DNA from: Candidatus Omnitrophica bacterium UBA1443
Lineage (GTDB): Bacteria > Omnitrophota > Omnitrophia > Omnitrophales > Aquincolibacteriaceae
Length of the DNA: 15,201 nucleotides
Direction: 5' to 3'
NCBI GenBank assembly: GCA_002329545.1
Contig: DCTJ01000058.1
Span: forward strand, 9,078 to 24,278
Below, piece after piece: positions 1 to 12,700 of the stretch; positions within the stretch are counted from its first letter, which is position 1, and the number at the start of each line of letters is the position of its first letter. Made by a program: the position numbers and the translations under genes. The notes beneath the pieces are model-generated. The model made no database searches and was not told the origin of the DNA. It saw only the letters and a program-made list of their open reading frames with translations.

Positions 1-720
1 CTGATCAACGATCTCAAAAAAATGATTTCTCGGGAAAAACTGACCCGTTTCCTGACCAATACCGTTCATTTCCGAATGAAGAAAATGAAACGGTCGGAGT
101 ATTACGGCTACCTTCAAGACGAGGTGCTGGCGGCTTTTGATATGGCTTCAGACCCCGAGGCATTACGGGCGCAGTACGCGAACGTGCTTTCCTATATCAG
201 TTACATGCGCCTCTATGACACCGTTGACGTCAGTATTTTTGAAGAAATTGACCAGCTTGAACGGGTCGTCAAGCAAAAGCTTTTCACGAATCAGGATCAG
301 GTCAGGCTCGATCACATGTTCCGGATTTTTGATATCTACCGGAAAATGTTTGAGTTTACGCTGACGAAGCAGGATGCCGAGTTTTATTACACGTACCAGG
401 ATGAATTCAAGGCGTCGACTTTTTCGGATTTTCTCAAGCCGCTCATCGAAAAGCACCACTTCTCCTACGGATTGCCGTCCCAATTGGAGATTCTCGATCG
501 GGATCTGCCGCGCGTGGAGCGCTTCTATGAAGCCGCTCTCAAACGCGACCAGGTCCTTATCGAGAGAGCGGTTGAGAAAACCACCGAGCGCGGGGCGAAG
601 ATCTCCGCGATCGTGACCGGCGGGTTCCACACCCCGGGAATTGAACGATACCTTCGTGACCACGACATCTCTTATATGGTAGTAACCCCGCGTATTTCAA
701 AAGCGATTGACCAGAAAAGG
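1..720 (+). other. Protein region, residues 1-240: helical segment ending in a GGFHT-type module
   Basis: Residues 1-200 are predicted mainly helical and rich in aromatic and charged residues (RSEYYGYLQDEVLAAF at 32-47; ISYMRLYDTV at 66-75). They include LEILDRDLPRVERFYEAALK at about 162-181. A beta-strand follows (ISAIVTGGFHTPGI, 201-214), then a helix and a second strand with DISYMVVTPRIS (222-233). From memory, the combination of a charged helix, a V-x-GGFHT-x-GI turn and an ISYxVVxP strand recurs in large proteins of Omnitrophota and related bacteria. The strand-His-turn layout is loosely reminiscent of ChaN/erythromycin-esterase-like folds, but I cannot show that, and I assign no reaction. 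The N-terminal part is cut by the window edge. If the membrane topology proposed downstream is right, this region is extracytoplasmic. Confidence 0.5.
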
Positions 721-3700
721 GAATCCGCTCTTTATGACGCCGCGCTCCGCGAGACGCCGCTTTCGATAGAAAATGTTCTGAACGAGACGTTCCTCCAACC
801 GAAGTCGGGTGTCCTGAACGACCCGCGATTTCAGTTGGCGGCAGAGCATCTGATTACAGCGCTGGGAGCAGCACTGAATCCGGCGGCCCAGGCGATGATT
901 CGCATGATGGCCTATGTCAGCGTACTGGATGGCCGGGCGCCTGAAGAAACGGCCGCCATCGAAAAAGCAATGGAAACGCTTTCTGACCAGGCAAAAGGTA
1001 AGTCTCTTGTGACCGCTGTGGTGGGGGAATTGAAACAGGCGGTCGCTTACAAGAATGCGATCCTGCTTCCTGTTGCCGGAGACGCGGAAAAAGTTCGCAT
1101 CATTGCCATCGTGGGTTCCGAAAGAGGTTCCGAAGTTAAGATTGCGGGTATGAAAGACAGGAAGTCCATTCCGATTTCCGAAGGAAAAGTTTTCCTCACA
1201 GGAATTATCGATGTTGACTTGGCCCCCGCGGAGATGCGTGGTGCGATCAACTCGCTACTGAAACGCTCCGAAGTTCGCTTTGGGGATGTCCTCGTCCAGT
1301 CTGGCACCCTTCCTCCAGGTGTTTCCACCGGGTTGGGCGTCAAGAAGACGACGGCGCAGGAGAAAGCCATCAAAGTGGCGCAGGAACAGCAGGTTCGTTA
1401 TGAGAAAAACTTGAAGCTTTATCAAGATGCCGGCTTCGAGGTCCCAACCAAAGAAAATGCCCAGGCGGCATTTCGGGCTATTCTCTTAAATGCCAACTTC
1501 GAAGATAAAATGGCAGCGTTGGCAGAAACCGGTGCGAGCAAAGCGTTTAAGGACGGCATTATTGATCGTGTCATGATTGTCCGGCTTTTGGGGCGGCATT
1601 ATAGTGCGGATACGATCCGTGCGCGTGTTCCGCGCCTTCTCGCTTCAGATGTTCCTGTGAACACCTACACTATGACTTTTCGAAGCGATGCGGATATTGA
1701 CGCCTATCGTCAGCGGATGGTTGATCGGCAGGCGTCACGGTCCAAGACGGGTGCGGCACAACCAGGCGCTGGAGTTGTTTCGGAGACTGAGCCCGTGGGG
1801 ATGAAGCCGGTAAAGCTGGAAGAACCGCAACTTGTGGAAAAAATGGTTTCATCATTGGCTCGGGTGCTTTTTATAGGTCGGCTGAAAAAAGATCCGGTTT
1901 CAGACAATTCCGATGACCAGAAGGCTTTGGAAGCCATTTCCGAGGAGGTCAGAACCACTCTGGGAGCGGATCGCCTGTCACGGATTGCTTCGGCGAAACG
2001 GCTTGTCGGTGAGCAAGGGCTTTATGAAATTCTTTTGTCGATGATGGAGGAATTGCGGCAGGATTACGAATTTCCGCGAGGTCTCTCGGTTGACGCGTAC
2101 CCTCAACCGGATCTCTCTTTTGATGAGAACGAGTCTATTCCTCAAAAACAAATGCTCCAGTTTTTTATTGAACTTTTGACCCGTGGCGAACAATGGAGTT
2201 TTCAGATCGAAAATTTGGAATCCATTCGCAAGATGGTGACGCCGGCGGAGTTCTCTCGCGCGGCTGGAACCCTTGAGGTCTTGAAGGCGCTCCGGACGGA
2301 GCGAAACCAGTTTCTCGATCTGTTTTCGACCGGGGATGGCAAGGGAGTGGAAGATCCGGTTCTCAGGGAACAGAGTGTTTTTCTATCATATCTGGGGACA
2401 GAGGAAACGTCCTCTGTCCGGGAATTCAACATTTCCAATGATGTTTTTGATGTATCGGTTTCCGGCGATCTGAAGAACCTGGATCCGGAGTCGCCGAAAA
2501 ATGCCTCCCTGTGGAATTCCCTGCGTCACGTGCCGCATGCCCTGGCTTTTCTGAATCACTATGTGTCCTACTACCAGGTGCGGTTTCCTGACGGAAGCCT
2601 GCCCATGGATATTTCGGTTGTGTTGGCTCCTCTCGCGGGTGATGAGGCCATCCAGCTTAGGGATCAGACGATACTCATCGACCCTTCGAAAATCAAATTA
2701 AATGACGCTGAGACCGTGTCAATGATGGACGCGGTGATTGACGCGAGACACGTAGCGGAGTATACGTCCCTCGAGGAAAAGACCCGGCAAGAAGAGGAAG
2801 TTGCCAGGGCAAAAATTGAACGGTTAAATCGGAAGCAGGGAACATTTCGCCCTACCAGTATCGGGAAGTCGATGTTTGGGTTTGTTCTTCTGGGACCCGT
2901 CGTCCTGCCTTTTATTACGGTCGGATTTCTCCTGCGGCCGCTCTTTTCCGGATTGGAAAAACTCTTCATCCGATGGCGTATCCGTTCGCTTGAGGAGAGA
3001 ATTCAGCGGAACGCGAGGGCCTTGCGGGAAGCAAAGATGAGGGGTCGCACGGAAACGCCGGATCCGGACAGTCAATCTGACGTGGTGATTCCAAAGTTGA
3101 ATCAGTTGGCGGTGGAGGCAGTCGCAGGGAAGAATGTGAGGCCTGAGGTTTTGAAGTTACGCATTGGGGCGGTGCAAGTAAGCGAAGAACGGTCGCGCTT
3201 TGAGGCCGATCCTGAACTTTATGTTCTTAAAGCTATCGGGGAAAATCTTCTTCCGATCCGGAAAGATTCTGGCAAGGACCTCGAGGCTCTTGAAATTGCG
3301 ATCCGGAGCATCAATCTGAATTCTGCGTACACCGAGCTCAAAGAAGAACGGGGTCGGCTGATCCGGCAAGGCAGGGGAGACGGGAAAGACAAAGAAAATC
3401 TTGCCGAAATTTCCAAAATCGAAGCCGCAATGGAATCGATCACTGGTGAGATCAAGAAAAATAACGAAGCGATGGTAGGCCGCAAGGAGGCTGTTGAGGG
3501 GTTGCTAAATCAGGCTTTTGCCGCCCGAAAGATTTACGAGCTTTTCTTCTATGGCTCCGGATTTAACGCATGGGTGAGAAAGAAGAAAGATTTCTTCAAT
3601 GTCGCGCTCATGTTTGCCGGGTTTTTTCTGTACGCTGTCGGTGCTCAAGGTATGGAATTTATCAGGGGAGGATCCGGAACCGGAGGAATTGCGTCTTCCG

Positions 3701-6700
3701 GACGAGGATCAACCCCCTTGAGTGATATTGACATTGCCGCGCTTGATTCTCCGGTCTGGGATGGTGTAGGGGCCGCCCTTAGCGGGTTCGGTGAAGTCCT
3801 AGAGGCTTTAAGTCAGCCGTTGTTGAAAGCCCAGGATGCTGTTCCACCCGCGCCAATTTTTCAAGATAGTTACGCTGTCTGGGCGGGGGAGATGGACGCC
3901 CTCAGTTCCATCATCAACGAGATCTATAATCCTGTGGCCGATCGATACAAGGCGATGACCGATCTGTATGCGTTGTTACGGCCTGATATGACCCAGGCTC
4001 AACTCGATGATCTTTCTTTCCGTATGAATCAGCTCAGCCCCACGAACCCGAAAGAGTTTAATGAAACGGGGACCAGACTGATCGAAGCCGGACGTGCGAT
4101 TGCATTTTCAAAACTTGGGGCCACCACCCAGGCCGAACCACCCGCCGCTGTCAGCACGTCTTCAGATGTTGATGCTTCTGATGTGGAGCCAACCCCAGAG
4201 GAAATCCCGATGAAAGGTGAGGCGTTACCCGGCGAGTTTCTCCTGTCGATTGATGATGCGCTTCCTGAAATTTTTTCAATGCCTGATCTTGTGGAGACTG
4301 TGGATGAAACGGCCGAAATAGGGGCACTGCCGGAGGCGGAACCGTCGGTATCTTTAACACCCAAACAGCTTGAGGCGCGTGGTGATTTGGATCGGGAGCT
4401 TGGCGCGAGATTTTCCGGGTTCAAAAAACTGCTTAAGGAACGTGCCAAGGCGACAGCTGGTGAGGTCCCAGCGCTTGATCAGCAAATCGACACCTACCGG
4501 AATGTGATTCTTTATGGTCTCCTCAATGCCGAAGAGACGATCAATCCGGTTCACATTCGCACCTTTATTTTCAACAATAATATCTTCACGTTGAATAGTG
4601 CGCACAAAAGCCCGGAAGGACTTGTGAAATACTTTGGCGACCTGCGCGTTAACTCGAAATATCGTGAAAAAATCGATGCCCTTGTGACAGCATCGGGGAT
4701 TGAGCGGGACTTACTCAGTGAGACATGGAATCAGATGAAAGGTCCCACGCCTGAACCTGCGCCTGTGGAGACGATAACAACCGGGGCGCCTCTTGCGGAT
4801 GCTGTTCAGCGGGAGCTGACACAAATTAATGCCACTTTGGATGAAATGAGAACAACGGTTGACATGCCCCCGGAGGATCGTGCGGCCAAAGTTCGGGAGA
4901 TCCGGGAAAGGCTAAACAAAATTTCAAGTGAGTCTTTTGGTTTAAGCGGGGGCGGGGAAATCGCTCGATTTTTTGCGGGCGTTTCAGAACGAGTTGCTGA
5001 GGAAGAATGGGCATTGCGACCCGCAGAACCTGTTCTCCCAGGACAACCAGATGCCGGTCAGAATGTTGCGGATACGATCGGTGCGGTTGTCGCTAGCGGA
5101 GCGGCGGCGGGTGTTGGGGCAGTGGCGGCTGATATAACGGGCGCGGGTGTGACAGCCAGCGTTCTTGACACGTCATCGGACGGCGGGACGACACCTGTAG
5201 ATGCGGCTACAAAGGTTGCTGTTGGAGGGCTAGTTAGCGCGGGAGAGGTGATGTATGAGGATCTGAAGGAAGGCATTACCGATCCAACAGTTCAGCTTGT
5301 GTTGGGAAACAAGCTTGAAAAAAGTCCGATGCTGACTACGACCGAGGAAATGCTTTTTAGTGAGACAGCACAGCTTCCTTCACTGCTAGCGGCGAGTGAA
5401 GAAGCCCTCAAGACTCAAGAATATTCAGATCAGTACCGAAAGTGGACGGCGTTTGTTAACGCGGGTGTGAATGCCGTTTTAACGCGACATTACGAAAAAA
5501 CAAGGTACCAGGGAACGGCCGAGGAGGCTTATCCTGAAGATCCCGCGATTGTTAAATTAGTGCCCTACACAAGGACGAGCTCCACCGCGCGTTATGACTC
5601 GTGGAATGTGTTTGCCGGAGCGGGGATTCGGACCGGTAGTGACGTGGTTAAGTCCGATGAAGTATTAAAAGCCGAAGCGGCTCTAGCCCAAAGCAATTAC
5701 CAGATTGCGGTGGCCCAGGCGATTCAACAAAAACTCTTCCACATGACTGAAATCGCCACGCTTAATGAACGGTTGAATCGGCTTGACGCGAGCAAAAAGA
5801 CCTATCTTGATAAAATCCAGGAGTTGCAGACAAGTCTTGGCGAATCCCACGCGTCATTACCGGCGCTAAAACGGCAGTTGCAAGCGTCCTTGAAAAACTT
5901 CGAAATTGCCAGCTTGAACATTCTGGCGTCTCGAGATTGGCACAAGACCCGGCTCGCGTTTTTAATGGGGCGTGATCCCATGTTTGCGAATAACGATAAG
6001 GGGTATGCCCGCTATGTTGAAACACTAACCTATGACACGATCCGTGATGCCGCGCTGACGGATAAGCGCACGGATGACGGAATCCGCATTATCGTCGAAC
6101 AAGCTCAAAATTATATTCTCCGCCGCTCGGCCGAACTGGATAAGGTTCTCCCCGGTCTTAGCTGGCAGTTGACGGCACCTGAGGCTCTGGTAAGTCTTGG
6201 AGATGAAAGTGACTGGACGGCGAGGGTTAATCTCTTTACCTTTGATCTTGCCTGGTCTTTCAAAAATTACATGCACAATCAGTGGGTGAGGGCGAATACC
6301 GAAGCCGCGAAAGCCTCGGTGATGGGTCGGATGGTTGATATCCAGCATGACGCGATCAAGCGGCTCTACGAGCTTCGCTCGCTCAAGGCATATCTTAAAC
6401 AGATCGAGAAACAAAGCGAAACGGAACTGCTGGTTGTTGAAGCCTTGCTGACCAGCGAGACCCAAAAATTTGTGCGCGATATGGATCCAATCGCCGCGGC
6501 TGATAAATATATTCTCTTACTGGATCAGATTGAGTCTGCGAAAGGGGAGCTCGTTAAATTAGAAAAGGCCGAAACCGAGTTGACCCAACAGCTCGAGGGG
6601 ATCAAAAAGGAAATGACTGGGCTGGTTCAGGAAAATCCGGAGATTGCTAAGAAGGCGGGCTTCGATCCGGACGGTTCAAAATTCCGTGAAGCCGCGGAAT

Positions 6701-9700
6701 TGAAATACGAGGATTTCACTCGCGTGAACAGTGAAGAAGCTGAAGGTCTTGTAACGAGCTATGAGAAAGCCCAAAATAAAGACGCATTTATCCATGAATT
6801 ACTGGTTCCCAATACCCGTCTGGCGGCCGGGCAGTATGAAGCGGCGGCGATGCGGCTAGACCGGGTACATCAGGAAAGATTGCGTCTTTTTGCGTACCTG
6901 AACGCCGGTTTCGGAGCTTCGCTGGAGGATCTTGGCGCGTGGACGTTTGTCGTGAACGGCGGAGTTGGTTTTGACATTCCTCTCCTGAGTTTTACTCGAA
7001 GCGCCGCGGAGTATTCAGCGGAGGCGGCAAAGGAACGCGCCGATTCGCATTTGCTGGATCTTGAGACCCGGACGCATTTTGAACTTAAAGTTTTGCTTGA
7101 CCGCCTCGTGACCATGAAAGGACAGATTACGGGCCAGGAAAAACGCGTTCAAACCGCTCAGGAGCTCCTCGCGAAACGTGTTGTGGAGGTTCGTAAACGT
7201 CTTAAGGAGAGAAAGGTCGCGGTTGACGCTGAAACAGACCGTATCCTTACCGCGCTGTCAAAGGGCGAGACGGATGAGTTAGCAAGACTCGTTCCGGCCC
7301 TGGTTAAAGTGTCTGCGGACCAGAGGCTTGAAGAAAAAAGCTGGGAAGCTCTGGTGGGTGCGGCGAATGAATTGGTGAGAGAAGAAACCAATCTATCCGC
7401 CATGATTGCTAACCGGGTGAAGGTTCAGATTCTTGTCAAAAGGCTCGCGACGCCGGATTTTCGGCCGATTCCTTCAGAGAATGCTCTGGAGCAGGCTAAT
7501 GAGCAATTTACCCGTGATGCCTATCAGGCACAATTAAAACGCGTCACCAATCCTTACTTCCGGTTTTTAGATGAAAATGGTGGGTTTTTAGAGTCAGCGG
7601 CCAAAGATTTGACGGCAATGGAGGGTGTGCTTTCAGGATTCCTGCCGGAAATGAAGAAGGCGGCGGATTCAGCATGGGCGAAGCATCCGGAATTTAAAAG
7701 GATGAAAAAGGCCGGCGATGTTGAGAAAGAGGGGCTGATCGCCGAAAAAAAACTGGCATTAGAAGAAAGACGAGTGGAGTTGGCTGGAAAAAGAAAGCAA
7801 CTTGATGCCGAAAAACCCGGCGAAAAAGAAGATAAAAAGACCCAACGGGAGTGGCGGAAAAAGCTTAATGAACTGCAAAAAGAACAACAGAAGTTGGATG
7901 AGGAATTGCTGGAACTCGGCAAAGTGGAAAGTTTGATACGGACTTATAAACTTTTTCAGGATTCCCAAAAGAAACTTCAGGAATTAGTCAAAGCAGCCAA
8001 TGGGAAGTCGACGGAGGATCAGCGCCACGCGATGAGGGATCTTCTTGGCGGGCTTGTTGACGGTACGGAATCTTACTTAACTTCCGAATATCTTCTTGCC
8101 AAGATGTTTGATCTTGGAGCGTATGCATCCCGTGATGAATGGTATCGGGACATCCAGCAGATTCTGGAATTTATCGGGGACGAGGGGACCTCCGTGTTCG
8201 GGTACACGGGCAGGATCGAGGCGATCCAGGCGGCGTTTGTGAATGTCGAAAAGGCCTGGGCAGTCATGAAAGCGGAACTGGATATATATGTGGGAGTTGG
8301 ATATCAGCGATCCATAGTTCAGCCTGAGACCGGTGAAGCTACAACGGGTTCTGTTTTTACGCTTGGTTTCGGAGGTGTTTTTAATCATTTGAAACGGGCG
8401 ATTTTTGGAGCCCGATCCGGCGCTCAACAAACCGCGGCGCAACTATTAGCGGAAAGTTCCCGCGCCATTATTGAGCGGGCAAGAGCCCATGCCCAGGAGT
8501 CGAAGGAAACATGGGGAATCCAAAGCGAGATGGGAAAACTGACGGCGCGGATCAAGCTTTATGAGAAGATCAAAGAGGAGTTCCAGCAGTGGCGTTCCTC
8601 CTATGAACCAAGACCCGACGGTGTCCGGACCCATGTAGATCGGTTACGGTCACTCCTTGTGAATGATCGCGCTACAGATGAAATTTATAGCCTGAAAACG
8701 GCTGATCTGGACGCGCGTATCCAAAGCGATACGGCCGCTATTCAATATCTGGAGTCTCAGCTAAAGCGCTTGGGTTTTTCACCGGATGCAATTCGACAGG
8801 GAACGGCGTATAACGAAGGCCTCCAGACTGAAACGACCGCGCTGGCCCCGATTGACGAGCAGTTGCGCGAGATGAGCCGGGGAAGCTATAGCAGGCAGTC
8901 CGCTACATTGAATTCCATGCTGGATTCGGTGCTCGCTCGATCGACCATGGGCCCTTCCGCCTATGTGACTTCAGCATCAATGGCACAATCGCCATTTTAC
9001 CGCGACGCGGGGGTTTTCTATCAAAGCCTGGATGCGGATGCCGGATTGCCGGGCGCCGACAGTAATCGTTTCGCGGTTTTTAGCTGGAACGGCGCCGATC
9101 TTTTCGGGAGTCAGAAACAAATCTACACTCTTATGTTGCGGCATACGAGGAGTCTTGAGGATTCGGCGGTCAAAGAGAACGAAAGGGTGATTCAATCCCA
9201 GGTTCGGAGCGTTGTTTCGGCGGCCAGCCGGTTGCGTGTTTTGAACCGGATGAACAAGCTTCTCTCGGATCAGGTGTCTGGACTTCAAAAGCTCGAAGCA
9301 ATGATTGGCGCGAGTCGTTACGAACACGGCATCAAGGCGAGAAGTTATGAGGCTTTGGAAACCATTGCGTTACATGAATCTGAGGACGCGTTTGCCGCCA
9401 ACTTGAGCGCTCTCTGGACAGAAGTCAAGGGAATGAGTGTCGGCGAAGGGGAGAAAAAGAAGATTTTCCACGACCGCCTCGCGACTTTGATGGAAGTGGA
9501 AAAAAACAGGCTGGCGGAAGATCTCGACAGTCTCAAAACGAAGGCCGGTCAGTTGGGGATTTCATTTGACCTTGTTGAGGGCCTGGATCTCACGAAGGTT
9601 GGCAATCTTGAAAATTACGAATCGGATGAAGCGGTTCGCGCCCGAGTCCGGGAGGAGATCAACGAACAATTTGCCAAAATACTGGATCAGAATCGCCTTC

Positions 9701-12700
9701 AGTTTTCTGTGAAGCCTGGCCTGAGCCATCCGTCTCGCCAGTCGGAGCTTTCAAAAGGCGAGCCGTTCCTCGGTTTGGGAGCTTCTTACCTCATTTATGA
9801 TTCTAACCTCCAGGCGATGATGAATTTTTGGGAAAACCGAGGATCCATCGAACAACTTTGGGCGAAGCAGGGAGATCAAGATGATAAAGCTCGCTGGGTT
9901 GAGCTTGGCCTCGACGTCCAGAAGCTTCAAAAAGAAGTCAAACTGCGCAGAGATGTCGTGGAAGCTGTCGCGACAGCGTATCGGATCGCTCGCGAGCGGG
10001 CGAGGCGCGATGGATATCCGGACGCCCCGATTGACGCCGCGTTCCGCTACATAAACGAACTCAAGGCCTACAAGGGGGCCGCGGATGCCTACTGGGAAGC
10101 TAGTCAGAGAATGATTGATTTTGCCAGAGAGAAGGGAATCAAAATCGAACTGCCACGTGGCGCTGAGGATTCGATTGATCGCATCAAGGCCATGATCCCG
10201 CAATGGATTGAAGATGATACGACCGAAGACGTGACTGCTCCGAAATATCTTGAAGAGACCGTGAAACCGGAACTGACCGGTATGGGCACACGTGCCGCGG
10301 ATTTCTCAGTGGATGAAGCGCTGATGTATAAGGACATGCAATTGGCCACCGCCGTTGCAAGTTTTCTCAAAACTTTGGGAATCGATGATCTTCCCGCGGG
10401 AGCCACGCCAAGCCAGATTCAGGATCGGCGTGATCTTGAGATGGTCATGGTGAATATTTTCGGGCGTGTGGCGGAACGGTATGGACGAAAAGATCCGGCG
10501 GCTTGGGTGGCGCGGGTCACCGAGTCTTATCAATCTCTTCAACAGAGTGGCTTTTTTGAAAAGACCGGATTTATGAAGGTTGGCCTCGGGGAAGAGATTT
10601 GGGGTAACCTGTTCAGTCAGTGTTTTTCGATGGGGCCTGAAGCTCATAAGTTGCTTGAAGATCGCGGTATTGATATGAATCAGCTTGCCATAGCGGCGTT
10701 CATGGGTGAGTTGAATCAGCTGGCGGTTTCCCGTGGCGAAGAGGGCGATTCCGGAAAGATAGCTCAAGCGATCGCCAATGATTTCCCGGAGGCGATTGCC
10801 GCCCTTGAGATGATGCGAGGACAGTCAAAGGGAACCTATTCCCTGAGGAGCCCGGTTCAGGGGGCGGAAGTTCTGACGCTTGTTCTCTACCGAGCGTTGG
10901 GGGATGATGAATTGAGAAATTTGACATTCGACGAGATCCTGAACAAAGAGGATCACCGGCGTGCGATCGAAAATCTTTCTCCTGAATTCAATCTGAACAA
11001 TATTTTCCAGGGAATTATGGGTGTTGAACGTAATAAGGACGATTGGGTGACCGGGTGGAAAGAGGCCACGGAGTTTCTCTCGATCGCTTCCGGTCTTTAT
11101 GATGCCAAGACCCAGACGGTCAAGCGCCGCGAGATCCCGGTGGGTGATCCTGAAGAATTTGCCTATGTTATGGCCCAGAACATCGCGACTATCCTGGCAC
11201 ATCCGCGCCCCGGCCGGGACGCGACCCCCGCGCGGATTGCTGATTACCAAAAGATGATGGAGCAGTCGGCCTATCTGACGGCTCGATTTTCGCATCATCT
11301 TGCGAACTCCAAGAATTTGACCATCAAGGAAGAAGATTTGACGAGTACGACCTACCTCCGGTTAAAAGCCTTGGAAGAGAAGATGATAGCCAAAAAACAG
11401 ACGGAAGTGATCGATCCTGTGTCCGGCGCAAAGGTGACTTTAGAAGATGTCAAGATACGGAAACAGGCGTCAAGAGACGCGGAAGTCGAGGGGCGTTTGA
11501 TGTCGAACGCGCTCGCCTATGTAAATGATATCCTTTTTGGTTCAGGCCATGACGCCGGAGAAAACCGAAAGGAATGGCTTGCAAAAGATCTTTCGGAGCG
11601 GGTCAGACTCACCGAAGAAAGAGTAAAGCTTGAAGATGTTTTCTGGGGCGAGAAGGATCTTCAGGGTTACTTAACCGAGCTTACTACCAAGGATGGTAAA
11701 AAATATAAAGGCGAAAATCTCGCGACGGCGATGGAAATTTATAAAGACAAACGCCGGGTCGCGGGAAGTATTTCCAATATGGCATTGGAAGTTCTCGGAG
11801 AAACCGGGAAGACGCTTGACCGCGAGTCCCTGGCCTATATGGAAAAATTAAAGACCGAGATAGCGGAACTTCAGACCCGTATCAAAAATCCTGAAACTTC
11901 AGAGGCTGACAAATTGTCGGCACAAGCCTCATTGAAGGGTAAAGAATTTACGCTTGAGCGTTTTAACCATGCCAAAGCTAAAAAAGAAGCGGACTATAAG
12001 GTTTTTATGGGCCAGTCAGACGGCAAGGATGGTAAGACATGGACAAAAAATGACCGGATTAAGTCCGTAATTGAGATGCGTGGAATCATGAGTAGTTTAC
12101 GTACTAGTGTGGAAGGACTTTACGGTCCGTTGGATACCTCAGACCCCCGCGACTCGGGAATTCTTCGGACTCTGGCGGAGTTCGTTTATGGGGATGTTCA
12201 GAGTGGGTATACGCCAAGTGCTCTGGGTTTTGACGATCCAGAGGAATGGGAAAAGTGGCAGGCCATGAGCATTGCGGAGCGTCAGACAGTTTTAACTGAC
12301 CGGCTTCAAATTGCCGGGAACCTCAATCGTTCGCTCCAAAAGGCGGGTATTACCCTTGACCTAAAAGGTACTCATGTCACCAACTTTGACAAAAAAGGCG
12401 AAGACGTCGGATTTCTTCTCGCGATTGCCAAAGATCTCCAGGATGGGAAAGATGATTTTTCCGGGATCATTGATCTTGAAAGAAACGAAAAAGGCATGAA
12501 TGTGTCTGTGAATGAAGATCTTGCCAAGGCGTTGTTCCTTGGCGCGCTTGGAAAAGAGGGGCGGGCGGTTATTGGAACGGCGATTGATGGAAAAGGCAAA
12601 AGTCCGCGAGAACTAGAGGGCAATGTCATGTCGGTTGCTTGCGAACTGATCTTTCAGATGGATGAAAATAATTTTCAATTTCAAGACGCTAAACCACAGG

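Noticed and set aside
374..616. Short + strand open frames in frame 2 or 3 (also 137-364, 8139-8327, 12662-12880, 13637-13870)
   Set aside because: They are rich in Arg and Ser and of low complexity, overlap the intact long frame throughout, and have no convincing ribosome binding site.
7684..7995. SMC/Rad50-type coiled coil
   Set aside because: No Walker A or B motif or ABC signature is found in the visible protein, and the coiled coil is only about 100 residues, within an OEP-like unit.
5338..10200. DNA-level tandem repeats or recent duplication of the OEP-like units
   Set aside because: The units resemble each other only in secondary-structure pattern. I see no shared nucleotide stretches, so any duplication is ancient.
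12016..12060. EF-hand or dockerin-like calcium loop near SDGKDGKTWTKND
   Set aside because: Acidic residues are missing at loop positions 1 and 3, and the hydrophobic residue at position 8 and the acidic residue at position 12 are absent.
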